From Molanna angustata (Eukaryota > Arthropoda > Insecta > Trichoptera > Molannidae): DNA of 64,000 nt. Shown piece by piece: positions 12,614 through 24,879 of the stretch. Numbering within the stretch: position 1 is the first letter of the stretch; each line of letters begins with the position of its first letter. Both the position numbers and the translations under genes were made by a program. A model generated the notes under the pieces. It worked only from the letters and a program-made list of their open reading frames with translations. It was not told the DNA's origin and made no database searches. The stretch covers positions 47,752,861 through 47,816,860 of the forward strand of contig OY754964.1 of the NCBI GenBank assembly GCA_963576475.1. The letters run 5' to 3'.

Positions 12614-13625
12614 TATATAATAATTTAAATATGTAAAATATTATAATTGGCTATTTATTTTGTATTCTCATTTGCAATCAAGTATTATAAATGTATAGCT
12701 GTTAAGTTTGTAAACAAATAAAAAAAAATAAAATACATTCAAGATTGGGAAAGCAAATAAGAAAGAAGGTAAGGATAATGTTTTAAATGACTGACTCAAT
12801 TGCTACGAGACTTGCGTCGTAGAGAAACAAAGAAATTTAAATTTGAAAAATATTTATTGTCCAGTTATAGAATAATTTATAATTCCAGTATATATTTACG
12901 TACAAATAATTGTTTGCATGCATTTATATAAGAAGAATTAATTAAAGAAAAGAGATGATCATATAGATTTTTTGTTGAGTTCCAGAGTGTACATAGAAAC
13001 GACACAGGTTATGCAGAAAAAACTGATGAATTTTGAAATATATTTGAGTCTTCATTAACATCAATCAATTTCAATAATAATTGTTAAATTTTTCAAGACA
13101 ATATTGTACATTCCTTGCTATTTTTCATCACGTCTTACAAAAAACAGCTATATATTTATTTTCAGGAAAAATGGAATAATAAATAAAAATTTTGAATATA
13201 ACAACATGTTGTTCATCTCTCGATTCAATAAACATTCTTTTGAAACAACAATTTTACATTGATTACAAGTACACACGTGATATCATATATTGATACAATC
13301 TTCATCTTAACAATTTAAAATGTACCCGCCTAATCCAGTCTATGAAGCCTTTAAACTTTAAGGATTGTCTAATGTTGGTCTATAAGTTCGTTGCCCTCTC
13401 CATAAAGTGGAATAAACTCTCACAGAGATCAGTCAACTCATTTTCGATTGAAATTGAAAACGCTCGAGTGACTAAACAAAATTCATCGTTCATACTTATA
13501 ATATTGATAAAAAAACTAGTTATGCAGATATTATATATTCAAAAGGGGTCTTGGTTTATACGACATTTTTTGATGCCGAAAAAAAACAATATTTTTCATA
13601 TACAAAAAAAACATAGGTACATTAA
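12614..13625. other. Mostly unassigned; possible LINE tail remnant near 13342-13470
   Basis: A plus-strand frame contains KWNKLSQRSVNSFSIEIEN. This resembles the WNxLPxxVxxxxSxxxFK end of Jockey/CR1-like reverse transcriptases, but the match is short and weak. The rest shows nothing recognisable. Confidence 0.3.
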
Positions 13626-14289
13626 GGGGGGGACTGCTGCCAACGTACCTATTTTTCAATTTGATATACCATCATTATTTCTTATCAAATAGTTTTGAAA
13701 AAAATAATTTAGATAGTTTGGATATTAATAAACAAAAATATACCTTAACTTTTTGATAATGTTCTGTATAAATTCTTGTAGAAAAATAATGGCATACCCC
13801 GATTTTCAACGATTATCATATATTTTTAATAAACTATAAGGCGTAGAGTAATATATTTTTTTAAAATTAAAGAAGACAAACATATCTAGAAAAATATGAT
13901 GTGACGTTGCATTACTGCTTCAGGTTTAGTAAATAAACCTAAAAAGATTTATTTTCCATTCAGCGCCATTGCGTAATAAAAGTTTTTTTGGTTTATTTAC
14001 TTAACCTGATGCGTTAATGCAACGTCATATCATATTTTTTTTTAATTTATAAAAAAAAATATTGCTATATATCTTATATTTTTTTAGAAATTTAAGATAA
14101 ATGTCTAAAATCGGGGTATGCTTATTATTTTCCACCAAGAATATATACAGAACATAATCAAAAAGTTAAGGTATATTTCTCTTTATTAATATTCAAACTA
14201 ACTAGGTTATTTTTTTCAAAATGATTCGTTTAGTAATAATGATGGTATATCAAATTGAAAAAATAGGTACGTTGGCAGCAATCACCCTC
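13626..14289. mobile_element. Long foldback element between TTAA sites
   Basis: Two arms of about 300 bp (13626-13938 and 13990-14289) are imperfect inverse copies around a ~50 bp loop. Matching ends include CTGCTGCCAACGTACCTATT on the left and its complement on the right. The element is bounded by TTAA at 13622-13625 and 14290-14293. A TTAA duplication is typical of piggyBac-type elements, but the outer bases here (GGGGG...CCCTC) differ from the usual piggyBac CCC ends, so the superfamily is open. No coding content. Confidence 0.75.
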
Positions 14290-14785
14290 TTAATTTTAAA
14301 TTTTATCTTGTCAAAAAATGTGACGAGATAATTTGTATAGTTTATTTATATTTTGTATAATAGGTAAATTTTGATACTATTTTTGTTAGCACAGTTATAT
14401 TTTCTGTGAAGAATATTTTATTTATATAATTATATTATACGACATTTACAAAAAATAACAAGAATAGAAACATGATAGGTAATTCGTAATAAAATGTAAA
14501 AATATGACAAAAATACAATACTTATAATTTAAGGATGGCTTAGTCACGTCAAAAGAATAAGTGAAGAACGACTGACGAATAAAATTTATTAGGCTGAAAG
14601 ATAAGAGTAGAAAAGACAGAAAATATAAAGTGACAGAACAAATTATATAGTAATAGATGGATTCTGGTAGAGTGCTTCTCTTGTCTCGATCGATGCTTCT
14701 TTTTCTCAATATCTTGCTCTATAGGCACATTATTTTTGTCACTCATTCTTTTATATTCCCCCAATGTGGTCGATGGAAAGTAAAT

Positions 14786-15125
14786 TATACTATATTTGAA
14801 AGGAAAATACTGAGAAAGATTTTTGGCCTAGTAGATGATAAAGGACTTTGGAGGATACGATATAAACACGAACTAAAGGCATTATATGATGATCCCATCA
14901 TTGTACAAGCCATGAAAGTACGTAAACTGCATTGGTTGGGACATGTCAGCCGGATGAAAAATGATCGTGTCCCCAAAGAGGTTCTTAACACCAATACAGA
15001 GGGCAGAAGCAGAGGCAGGCCCAAGCTAAGATGACCGAATGACACAGAAGATGACATAAGGGCGATCGGAATAACAAACTAGAGGAGAGCGGCGAAGGAT
15101 AAGAGTTACAAACAAGACCTACCCA
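14786..15125 (+). pseudogene. LINE reverse-transcriptase C-terminal fragment
   Basis: Reads TIFERKILRKIFGLVDDKG, WRIRYKHELKALYDDP, MKVRKLHWLGHVSRMKND and GRSRGRPKLR, then a stop, NDTEDDIRAIGITN, a stop and RRAAKDK. This is the C-terminal region of an RTE-like non-LTR retrotransposon. Both in-frame stops (TGA after PKLR, TAG after GITN) sit where the family normally has tryptophan, so each is explained by one G-to-A change. The N-terminal endonuclease and the RT catalytic domain are missing. It appears to be an old, 5'-truncated copy. Confidence 0.85.
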
Positions 15126-15340
15126 GCAATTTTGTTAGTCATTTGTTGGAAATTTTCGGAATGCTCCGACAGTCTGTCAGACATTAGTTTTTTTTTTGTT
15201 GAAACGTTTTCCAACTGTCGATTTATCCAAGAGAATTTATTTATCTTAACAGAAGTTTCAAGCCGAGTTCCGTGGGATTTTGTATGGTCAGGTCAACATT
15301 TTTCGCAGTTTTTCATTTTGAAGCCAACATACTGGATCAG

Positions 15341-15790
15341 AACCCCCCCTTATAACTTTTGGTTTGCATAATTTACAGAGTCTAAAATTTCAAAAAGTAT
15401 AGAAAATATTAAGCCTACATAATTTTTATACTCAGATGTTAGAATTTTTATTCCAGTCAGAGGTTATCAGTATTTAAATTTTTATTTCATATTTCTATAT
15501 ATCTCCGAAACCATAAAAGATAGAACGATGAAAATTCGTATTGAAGTAGGAAAAAAAAATATTTCAAATAAATTTTTTTGATAAAAATTCCAGGATTTAT
15601 CAAATATTTTTACTAAGAAAAACATTTATTTTGTGTTAAATTTATGTCCTTAACTCTCTATGAAAATAAAATATTTAATAATTTGGATTTAAAATTTATA
15701 GTTTGGTATGTATTATTCAAGCATATGTACATACTATCATCATCGACCGTTGGATCTTTACTTTCTTTCAATTGGAAGTGTTACTTTTTC
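15341..15790 (+). repeat. Dispersed repeat family E, copy 1
   Basis: Collinear with 17766-18545. Shared landmarks are CCCTTATAACTTTTG, CAGTCAG-GGTTAT, ATATATCTC-GAAACCATA, TTCCAGG-ATT and the distal GTTTGGTATGTATTATTCAA with CATCGACCGTTGGATC. The middle ~250 bp of copy 2 is missing here. Confidence 0.7.
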
Positions 15791-15967
15791 AATTTATAAT
15801 GATTTGTTTTCTGTATAATAATTGTATTTATTTAATATCGCTTAATTTATTGTTTTTCCCCCATCAATTTAGTTTTGTTTATTTTATTGTTAATCATTCT
15901 AGCATTAATTGTGTAATATTTCACGAATAAATTCGTAATTTTCATAAATTTATATTTAAAGAATAAT

Positions 15968-16209
15968 ATGCACAATGTTATGTTATATATTATGTGAATT
16001 TACCAACAAGTAAAAAAAAGTGTTGCTAAGTTCATGTCAACAGATCATCCAACATATCATATTATTATTTATTTCGTGCAGAATAAATGCACAATATTAT
16101 GTTATACATTCTGTGAATTTACCAACAATTAAAAATAAATAAAAAATAAAATAAAAATATGTGATGCGTTCACGTCAACAACAAATCATATTATTAATTA
16201 CTTCGTATT
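15968..16209. repeat. 119 bp tandem duplication, diverged
   Basis: ATGCACAATRTTATGTTATA starts at 15968 and again at 16087. Both copies continue through GTGAATTTACCAACAA and GTCAACA to ATCATATTATTAATTA. The second copy has an A-rich insertion. Confidence 0.8.
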
Positions 16210-16928
16210 AAAAAGTTAGTTGTTATTTATTCATAAAAATTATATTTATTTTTAAATATAAAAGACAATTCAAAATATTGTCATTCCACGTCCTGTAGAT
16301 GAATATAACGGAACCACTTGTTTCTCAAAAAAATGGTAACCTGCTGCATAACAAAAATAATGTGCGTTGCCAAAATGTATGCATTGTTCACGCAGACTAT
16401 AGAAAGCACATTCGAATTCTTCACATGAATGCACAACACACAGAAATATAACGAAATGCCTCAAGTGTTGAATATATGCATGTACCTACATTGTAGATTT
16501 GAACAAAAAATAAGAGAGACCCCAATGCGTTGAGTAGCAGCAGATGTGGTTAGGCAAGGAAGACAACAAAAAAGAATAAACAAGATTAATATTACCGTTA
16601 GGTTCGTCTGGTGCAGTGGCTGTGAAAGATGTTAAGTAAAAGCGAACCCATTATAATGCTTTCGGTATCGGAACAAAGATTGCTTGCTCAATCAACGATC
16701 GATGATTTTCATTATAAAATGAATGCTTCGTTTTGAAGTTATTTTTCGGAAATATTCACATGGAAAATCAAACATAACGAAAATAACATTGATCTATAAA
16801 TACCAACTTTTACATATAGGAATCGGCAAATCACAGTGTTTTTCTTATCTTTAAATTTTATTTTAATGTAATGTATATTTTCTTTGTTTATTTTCGCATT
16901 CATTCTTTTATTGATGTACATATACAAT

Positions 16929-17138
16929 CTTTTTTTTATATGTCCTCGTAAAAAGTACATTTCCTAAACTAAGCGGGCGTCCTGGGTTCGATCCCCAGCA
17001 GAGGAGAAATTTATTCAAATTAATTTTTCACGCTAATATTGCTTCTCTGGGCAGGAAACACTGGTTAGTTGGAAGAAATTGCCATTTGGCAACATACTCG
17101 CCACTTGCGCAGGGTGCAAGGAACTGTTAATCATCATC
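16929..17138. mobile_element. Chimeric junction of SINE A tail and SINE B body
   Basis: From 16929 to about 16973 the sequence is the reverse-oriented tail of SINE family A (TATGTCCTCGTAAAAAGTAC, CCTAAACTAAGC). It then switches within its head region to SINE family B in plus orientation, from GGGCGTCCTGGGTTCGATCC to CTCGCCACTTGCGCAGGGTG. The B copy therefore has its B box but not its A box. Confidence 0.7.
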
Positions 17139-17281
17139 ATATGCTATAGGCGAACGAAATCTTTATTTTGCTATGAGGTTTTTTTATTTTTAATATTTAC
17201 CTTAGTGAATTGTATATTTTATTTGTTTTTTTTTTTCGCTTTTGTAGATGTACATATTATACAATTTTGTCATACTTTGTA

Positions 17282-17335
17282 ATCTGGTTGGTCGGAAGAA
17301 ATTGCCTAATGGCAATAATCGCGCCAGTGCGCATT
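17282..17335 (+). repeat. SINE family B fragment
   Basis: Matches the body from CTGGTTGGTCGGAAGAAATTG to the CGCCAGTGCGCA end. About 145 bp after the copy at 16974-17138. The interval 17139-17281 and 17336-17713 holds nothing recognised. Confidence 0.65.
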
Positions 17336-17708
17336 ACATTTGTTTATATTATGTAGGTATAATAAGATAAATAAATACCTAATTTTACTATGCATGAAGT
17401 TGGTAATGATTTGTTAATAAGAAGAGTCGGCTCTACATATTGGAATTATTAAAATCATAATTCTGATAAATGTGTTGCTATGATCGAGATTGATATGTGT
17501 TGTGTATTCCAACTTTCGATTCGTTCATGAGAATTCAATTCTCTGAATGAATCGACATTATTAAGCCAAGATGCGTGTACGAAGGAACATTTTGTATGGT
17601 GTAGTGGACTTTTTGCATGCTAATAACACCAACTAGAGACCTCGCAGCATATATGTTCCCATACATGGATTTACTCAGAATTCGGAGTAGAACATTTTAT
17701 CTGAGTTT

Positions 17709-17713
<5 letters not shown>

Positions 17714-17751
<38 letters not shown>

Positions 17752-17765
17752 GTGTGTGTGCGTGT
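17714..17765. repeat. (GT)n microsatellite
   Basis: About 25 GT units with a few interruptions (GAGG, CG), immediately before repeat family E copy 2. The plus-strand Val/Cys-rich frame here is an artefact. Confidence 0.95.
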
Positions 17766-18545
17766 GTCCCTTATAACTTTTGATCAGCTCAATTTACAGA
17801 GCCCAAATTTTCATAATACATATATAAACAGTTATAGGCCTACAAAACTTTTACACTCGGAATTATGAATTTTTGTTTCAGTCAGGGGTTATAAACTTTT
17901 GAAATTTTGATTTGTTTTTCCATATATCTCAGAAACCATACAAGCTAGAACGTTGAAAATTGGTATAAACATAGACAAATAAAAAATATAAAAAAAAAAT
18001 TTTTTTTTAAAAACTCCAGGGATTCTCAAACATTTTTTATTGAGAAAAATATTTTTTTATGATAAATTTATGAGTTTAACTGCCTGTATTTAAAAATTTT
18101 TTTAAAATATTGAAAAAAGCCGAAATACCCCAACTAGATAATTTAATTTTCTATAAAAAAATATTAACATTTTATTAGCACATCTCAAATTTTTTTAACA
18201 ATTTTTATAAAAATTGAATTTAGTGAGGACATCACTTCATACAATTTGTATGGTAGTAGCCTACAAACAATATCTAAGAAGATTTAATAGTTTGATACGA
18301 ATCTCCAAACATACATTCATACCATCATGCTGTTTTCATATTCTGGGTCGGATCAAAGGACTGACCTCTATACTATCCTATCTTGACATACATACCTAGG
18401 TACATGTGTTCTATAGAAAACCAAATATCTTAAAAAATTAAATAATTTGTATTTATGGGTTTATAGTTTGGTACTTATTCTTCAACTATACATACTATCG
18501 CTATCGACAGTTGGATCTCATGTGTTACATGCAACTAGTATATTT
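17766..18545 (+). repeat. Dispersed repeat family E, longest copy
   Basis: Fullest of four copies (also 15341-15790, 57656-58084, 61455-61773). It contains CATACAATTTGTATGG, a block at 18325-18395 and the end CAGTTGGATCTCATGTGTTACATGC. Read on the minus strand, the 18325-18395 block gives a stop then RSVLCSDPEYEN. The equivalent in the other copies is VWRSVIFSSAEYA or AWGSVLFSYPEYVN, resembling the C-terminus of LINE family J. No long frame is retained. Confidence 0.75.
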
Positions 18546-21500
18546 TATTGTTTTGTCGCACCAACAAGTTTTGATATCACATTGATCATTTTGGATTGAT
18601 GGATAATGAAATGTATTTTTTGTACATATATTGTTTCAAAATAATCAATACCCCGAAAGGTTACTTAAAAGATTGTGTGCTTTCAATATTGGTAGGACTG
18701 CTCGACTAAAAAAATAGAGTAATCATTAATTTATTTGTCTAAACACCAGAAAAACTTGTATAAAATTCATTTTTAGTAACAAATAATTCAATATAATATT
18801 AATAATATAATGCTAAGAAATAAGGATTTTCACGGGAGACATTAACGCGCGGCCATTCAGAAACCCGAAAATGTTTTCCCCTTATACGTATTTATGAAAT
18901 GAACGTAGTGTGACCATCTAAGAGAAATTGTAAAATTTAATTTATGTAGTTATGTGGATTATTTATGAACTTTTTATTTGTTTCTGAAAGTATTAACGAT
19001 TGCTATTGAAGGGTAATATTTTGTAGTCATAGGAAATGTATGCTTATTTAATATTTGCTTTAGCTATCGTATCGTTTTGAAGTATTGTGAAGAAACATAA
19101 CAGCGAATTAATATTGCAATATCTTTCAATCGATACATTTTAAGAGGCATATAACTTGATACATCGCATTTAGGGATCATATTACTCAAATGTGTTATGA
19201 GAATATATAAAATTTTTAAGTACTTTTCACAGGGACATAATCATTCTTTAAAACTATAGTTGTTAAGCCCCTTACAATATTTATTTATTTATTACTTCCA
19301 TCAACGGCTAAATAGCCTTTTACAATTACAAACAAAATAAAATAGTACAAATACGTTTAATACATACAATAATATTATAAACTGAAAACAAAAAGATATG
19401 TATATAATATGTACGAACATTAAAAAAAGAATGATGCATAAAAAACAGTTGGAAAATAAGCTATGAAACATAATATAAAAAAGAGATGCCTAAAAATATG
19501 TATACATCCATACAATATTATACAATACACAAAATATATAGATGCAGAAACAAAATTATATAAATAATTAAAAAAAAAACATAACCATTTAACAACAAAG
19601 TAACGTAAAGATGGATTACAAGAGAGATAGAAAAAGAGAAAAAGTTAAAAGAGAGTCCCATACAATATACCATAAATTCAAAATAAAAAATAAAAAGTAA
19701 ATAAAATAATAACAACACATTATAACGAAATAAAATTGACATTTTGCTTCAAGAAATATTGATGCAATAAGTTTTTATATTTTGACAATGACAAGTAATA
19801 AATATCGCCTAGACTAGAGTATGCATTACCCAAATAATGAAGCCTTGCTATTGGCGAATAATATTGTTGTAGTGTACGTGCGTTAGAATAGTAAAAAGGT
19901 TCCCCTTTGCCTGTTAGAACGTACTGGCGCATGATATACAATTTGTTCAATAATAATTTGTTCCCTAATAAAAGGAATAAAGAATAATTCTAGGTATTTG
20001 AAGTTAACTATCAATCTGTTCTGATATTGTACATAATAAAGATAATACTTGAATTAGAATACGTGTATTCTATTACACTTATAGCCTTTGTAATGATAAC
20101 CTTCTCTGGGTTGATATTGAAGAATAATGGCAACGTCTCTTTCCGGTTTTCCGCAAAGAGACCTCTATCGGTTGATGTGAGGTGGCAGAAAGTGTGACAT
20201 TGAACTGAGCTGAACCCAATCTGTGTCAACCAACTGCGTGATGATAAAGTTTCATAAGTCATGACAAATAATAATATAACATAATTGTCGTAATTTTAAT
20301 TCGTATATTATTTATTGACCTTTGTTCAACTCTTGTAAATAATATTTAGGTACCAATAAGCATAATTCGATCAGATATATATGGTTATTCCATTAAAAAC
20401 TATATTCAATCATTTAAACGATTAAAATTATTTATATTTTATTAAAAAAAATTCAATTTTTTCTCATATTTAGTAAATAGATACCTAGGAAATAAAAGTG
20501 GGTATATCCCAAAGATGACAATTCCCCCATGGAGTAAGGAATATTAATGAAATTTATTGTCCCGTGCAATTCCCTACAGCTGCAATTAGGTACAAATGCT
20601 CAGGTAAGAATAAGAGATTAGGACTGGATTTAATACATAAACAGTAACAACCACCCACCTTTTTTGCTTTGTATAAATTCCATCTAATGTAATAGTACAT
20701 AAGAAAAAACCACACCATGTACTTCACTAGTTGAAAAGGCCTTCACCAGGCGAAACGGTCGTTCTGGAGAGTAAAAATAAATGTAGAAAGAAAAACAAGT
20801 GTTAAATTTATTTTTAAAAATTACAATTGTTTTTTTAAATAATAGTTTCGATCGCATCGAGGAAAAAATATGCATTTTGAAAAATTTATTTTTCCAAATG
20901 AGATATTTTTCAAAGAATCAATATTTTCTAGGGTTACAAAGAGAATTCAAGATGGTGAATTATTTCACCACTGTGACAAATATTATCAAAGATATTCACT
21001 ATACATATAACGATTGTCCAATCAAATTCGTCACTGAAGTCTGACAGTGATTTTCGAAGATCGAAGAATTAAATGGTAGTTTTGATAGTGAATAAAAAAT
21101 AATGTGCTATAAATCAATGATTGTTAAAAAAAACTTATTCTTCAATGTATAACATAATTTTCATTTGATAGAATTATATTATAAATAAAAAAAACTTTAT
21201 TTACGATTTTACTTAAATTTTACGTGTGTTATAACAACACTTGTGTAAGTTATTTACACACAATATTACAATTATAGAACAAAAAAATGACCCATTCACA
21301 AGTGTTCATACTTTCAATGGGGCAATAATATCGAATTGTTAATTTTTATATTTTTAGCTATGAAATATACTCTGTAAAAAATAAATTTAAAAAAATACAA
21401 TGATGATCTCTCGATAGAGTTTCTATCTCGTATTCGAGAGAGGATAATCGTTCCCATAACATATTACACTCAAGAAAAAATCAACTGATAGGATCAATTT

Positions 21501-22051
21501 TATCAAAACAAATCAAACTGTCGATAAAGAAAAGAAATTCTGTCTCGTAGTACGAAATATAATACAAACGAAAAGGGAAGAATCGTTTTGATTTTAAAGA
21601 ATCTGCTATTAATTGAGACATGTGAGATGTGCATATTCAAGTAGGTATCTACGTCAATGCAAAATTCGGGTAAGTGCGGCTTAATTTAAATCTCACGATT
21701 GTGTTAAATATTGGTAAGGTCAACAATCTAGAGTTACCTAAGCCAAGTGAATGTTCCCGAACACGTCTAGTGAGAGGAAATGTAACGGAGAATAAATTTA
21801 TCATGTCAATACAATATACTGACTACACTTTATGTATCTGCATAACTAACAATCTTCTAACTTTATTGTTAAATATATTTATTCATTTATTGAAAAACAA
21901 AACATAACATGAATATAATTTTTATCACAAATACACATTTTTAACATAAGATATTTATCACAAATACAAGAGACAAAATAACATCTCACATAGTTCAGCA
22001 CCCATTCTGCCATCTTAGATTATTGGCAGCAGGAAATCTCAGTCGGTTTTT
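18546..22051. other. Unassigned AT-rich stretch, no gene seen
   Basis: Contains a LINE-tail-like start near 19270 (TATTTATTTATTTATTAC, reverse orientation) and a 27 bp piece of repeat family D at about 21976-22002 (ACATCTCACATAGTTCAGC). Short frames show no motifs. Confidence 0.4.
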
Positions 22052-22223
22052 CAAAGAATGAATATGACCTTGTAATAATTACATATATAAATCCTCACAT
22101 ATTCCCTAAATTAAACATAAATGGTTGTGCTATAAGGTGAACGAAATCGGTCGTGGTAGGATTGGAACTCGTGACCACTGTATTACTAATCCAGCGCGCT
22201 AACCTCTTTGCCACCACCCATCT
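22052..22223 (-). mobile_element. tRNA-derived SINE family A, copy 2
   Basis: On the minus strand it runs from GATGGGTGGTGGCAAAGAGG through a B-box-like GAGTTCCAATCC, GACCGATTTCGTTCACC and ACCATTTATGTTTAATTTAG to an ATTACAAGGTCATATTC tail. Almost full length. Confidence 0.88.
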
Positions 22224-22296
22224 GTAGTATGTAAATATGTAGTGAATAAATAAATTAACGGTATATTTGAAAAATTAAATAAAAAAAATTGGCTAA

Positions 22297-23075
22297 ATAT
22301 ACGCAATTATTGGATTTTTTTCCCATTTCGGGAGTCATATTATCTTATAGAGACGAATTGGAATATTGTAGAAGAACCAGGAACTCGAGGCACCTACAGG
22401 GCTTACGATCTGACATCGGCTGGTTTACGTGATCACTTTATGCGCTTGCGCAACGTTCACCAATTATGCCTTCTTATTGAGTTTCCTTATCAATGTAATT
22501 TTTGAAAGATCTATATATTTGAATAGTGTGTAACAATTCAACTGAAAATAAGGAACTTTACTATTGCCATAATTCCGTAAAATATCCCAACTTCGTCCCT
22601 ATTGATATGTATATAAAAGTAAAATATCATTTGACTCCCGAAAAGGGAAAAAATGTTTGTGTATATGAAAAAAAATATTCGATTACATACACATTGGTAC
22701 AAGTAGGTAAACAACACAAAAATGAAATAATATTTATGGCGCAGTTCATGGGTGACATCTGTGCGAGACACCGTCATCTCATTTATAAGGATTGTTGCTT
22801 TCATTTTTACAAATAAAGTAATTTCTTAATAGATGGCGTTACAAAAAAGGTTTTTCCGTTATTTCATAGATGGCAATAAAAAATTACATTGATAAGGGAA
22901 CTCAATAAGAAGGCATAATTGGTGAATGTTGCGCAAGCGCATAAAGTGATCACGTAAATCAGCCGATGACAGGTCGTAAGCCCTGTAGGTGTCTCAAGTT
23001 CCTGGTTCTTCTACAATGTCCCAACCTCGTCTCTATTGAGATGTTAATAAAAGCTTGTCAGTAAAAATATTTTTT
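22297..23075. mobile_element. Foldback MITE, copy 1
   Basis: The left arm (about 22353-22505: GAGACGAATTGGAATATTG, GAACCAGGAACTC, ACAGGGCTTACGA, GATCACTTTATGCGCTTGCG) recurs inverted at 22880-23050. Inside, at about 22565-22670, lies an inverted copy of the outer left end (CATTTGACTCCCG near ATGTTTGTGTATATG). It therefore looks like one element's end embedded in or fused with another. No transposase is encoded. The second copy is at 45043-45562. Confidence 0.8.
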
Positions 23076-23100
23076 TTTATTTATTTTAACATTATACAAG

Positions 23101-23275
23101 TGAGAGTTTATTGCCAAATGACGATTTCTTCCGACTAACCATTGTTTTCTGCCCAGAGAAGCAAGATTTGCCTAATAAATAAATTTTAATAATTTTCTTC
23201 TCAGTTGGGATTCGAACACAAGAAGCCGGCACATCAGCCAAGCGGTTTACCCCTATGCCACGGCGCGCGGCGGTC
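23101..23275 (-). mobile_element. tRNA-derived SINE family B, copy
   Basis: On the minus strand: GACCGCCGCGCGCCGTGGCA (A-box region), a degraded B box (GTTCGAATCCC), an AGAAAATTATTAAAATTTA spacer and the CGGAAGAAATCGTCATTTGG body. It lacks the final ~20 bp. It follows the MITE by about 25 bp. Confidence 0.8.
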
Positions 23276-23394
23276 AGTTTAAAAGACTCCATAACTGTTT
23301 TATGTGTACCTATTGATGAAAAATTTAAAAATTACTTTGATGATGAATCATAAAAAATTACATTTTTTTAGGAAACAGTAGTCGCATTAATAAG

Positions 23395-23770
23395 AAGTAG
23401 TGGTATTTATTAATATTTATTAACAATTAGTAATATTTATTACTATTTATAAATTTTACTAACATTTATTAATATTGGGGTCTGCTCTCCTCGTCCTTAA
23501 ATTATAGGTTCTTCTGTACTTAGCTTTTCGAATCCCTTTCCTGGAATAGTTTGTTACCCCGCTTCACTCTGCTTGCCCCTGGAATCCTGCATTTATTAAT
23601 TGTGATGAATATTTATAACTTTTTATAATATTTATTAACATTTATTAATATTTATTAATATTTATAAATATTGAGATTTTTTTTAATGTTTATTGATATT
23701 GATTAATATTTCTTAATATTTATTGATATTAATTAATATTTATTATTTTTTATTAATATTTGTTTATAAT
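23395..23770. repeat. Degenerate TTAATATTTA repeat, interrupted
   Basis: TATTAATATTTAT-like units at 23395-23480 and 23595-23770. A unique 110 bp stretch (GGGGTCTGCTCTCCTC to GCCCCTGGAATCCTGC) lies between them. Confidence 0.7.
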
Positions 23771-23990
23771 ATATCCGTAGAACATAATATACCAAATGCA
23801 GGTAGCATCTCAAGAACCAATGTACCTAGTTGGTACATAACTCAATGGTAGTAGGTACCTACAAATCGGAACGCGAACTAGTCAAGTTCAATGAACTGGC
23901 AACATCATAAATTTATCTATATACCAACCTACCAACTAATGTAACGGAATTCTAGAGACAAAAATAATATTGTATAGGAATATAATATAA

Positions 23991-24637
23991 TATGTATCTG
24001 CTAGAACTTTTACTGTGAAATGAGTGTGAAAGCCCTCGGGATAATGTAGAGCGGCAAATGTACTAAACCATAACCAGCTCTTATGGTTATTGAACGTAAT
24101 GTGATAATACAATATCATTTCATAGAGTTATTATCACCTATTATGACGAGCTTACTAGAAAATCTATTCTTGATTTATATATTCATTTTAATAATGAATC
24201 ATAAGGCGGTTAAATAAGAGGCTATGGCCAGGATCGGATGATTGGCGTTGGGCTCAATCTGCTCACCCCATCAGAGACACGTTGTGATAGTTTGTATGTA
24301 TTCTTTAGAATGAATATGTATCTGCTAGAACTTTTACTGTGAAATGAGTGTGAAAGCCCTCGGGATAATGTAGAGCGGCAAATGTACTAAACATAACCAG
24401 CTCTAATGGTTATTGAACTTAATGTGATAATACAATATCATTTCATAGAGTTATAATCACCTATTGTGACGAGCTTACTAGAAAATCTATTCTTGATTTA
24501 TATATTCATTTTAATAATGAATCATAAGGCGGTTAAATAAGAGGCTATGGCCAGGATCGGATGATTGGCGTTGGGCTCAATCTGCTCACCCCATCAGAGA
24601 CACGTTGTGATAGTTTGTATGTATTCTTTAGAATGAA
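23991..24637. repeat. 324 bp tandem duplication, about 98% identical
   Basis: The unit starting TATGTATCTGCTAGAACTTT at 23991 restarts at 24315. I count about five differences (one deleted C, four substitutions), so the duplication is young. No frame, tRNA head or terminal repeats are seen in the unit. It contains GGCTATGGCCAGGATCGG and CACCCCATCAGAGACACG. Confidence 0.93.
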
Positions 24638-24684
24638 TATTTTTATATAGTGTCACTGTGAGGAAAGAATGAACTAAATTCCAT

Positions 24685-24790
24685 ACCACTCCATCACGCC
24701 ATTGGGGAAGGCAGAGAGAACCGAAAACCAGACTCATCCTATTCAGCAAACATATTTCGCCTCATTCACGTCTACGCATCATCTCAAAAT
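24685..24790 (-). pseudogene. LINE family J 3' tail, copy 3
   Basis: The minus strand gives RRCVDVNEAKYVC, two stops in a short gap, then VWFSVLSAFPNGVMEWYG. This parallels RRCMDIKEARNVW and VWRSILSAYP at 25281-26062. Only the C-terminal end and the start of the 3' UTR remain. Confidence 0.65.
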
Positions 24791-24879
24791 ACGTCTAGCA
24801 AAAAAAAACTGAAAATGCAAGACACAATATAACGTTGAAAAAAAGAAATGTTCGATATGCAGAATAGGTATAATGGATT

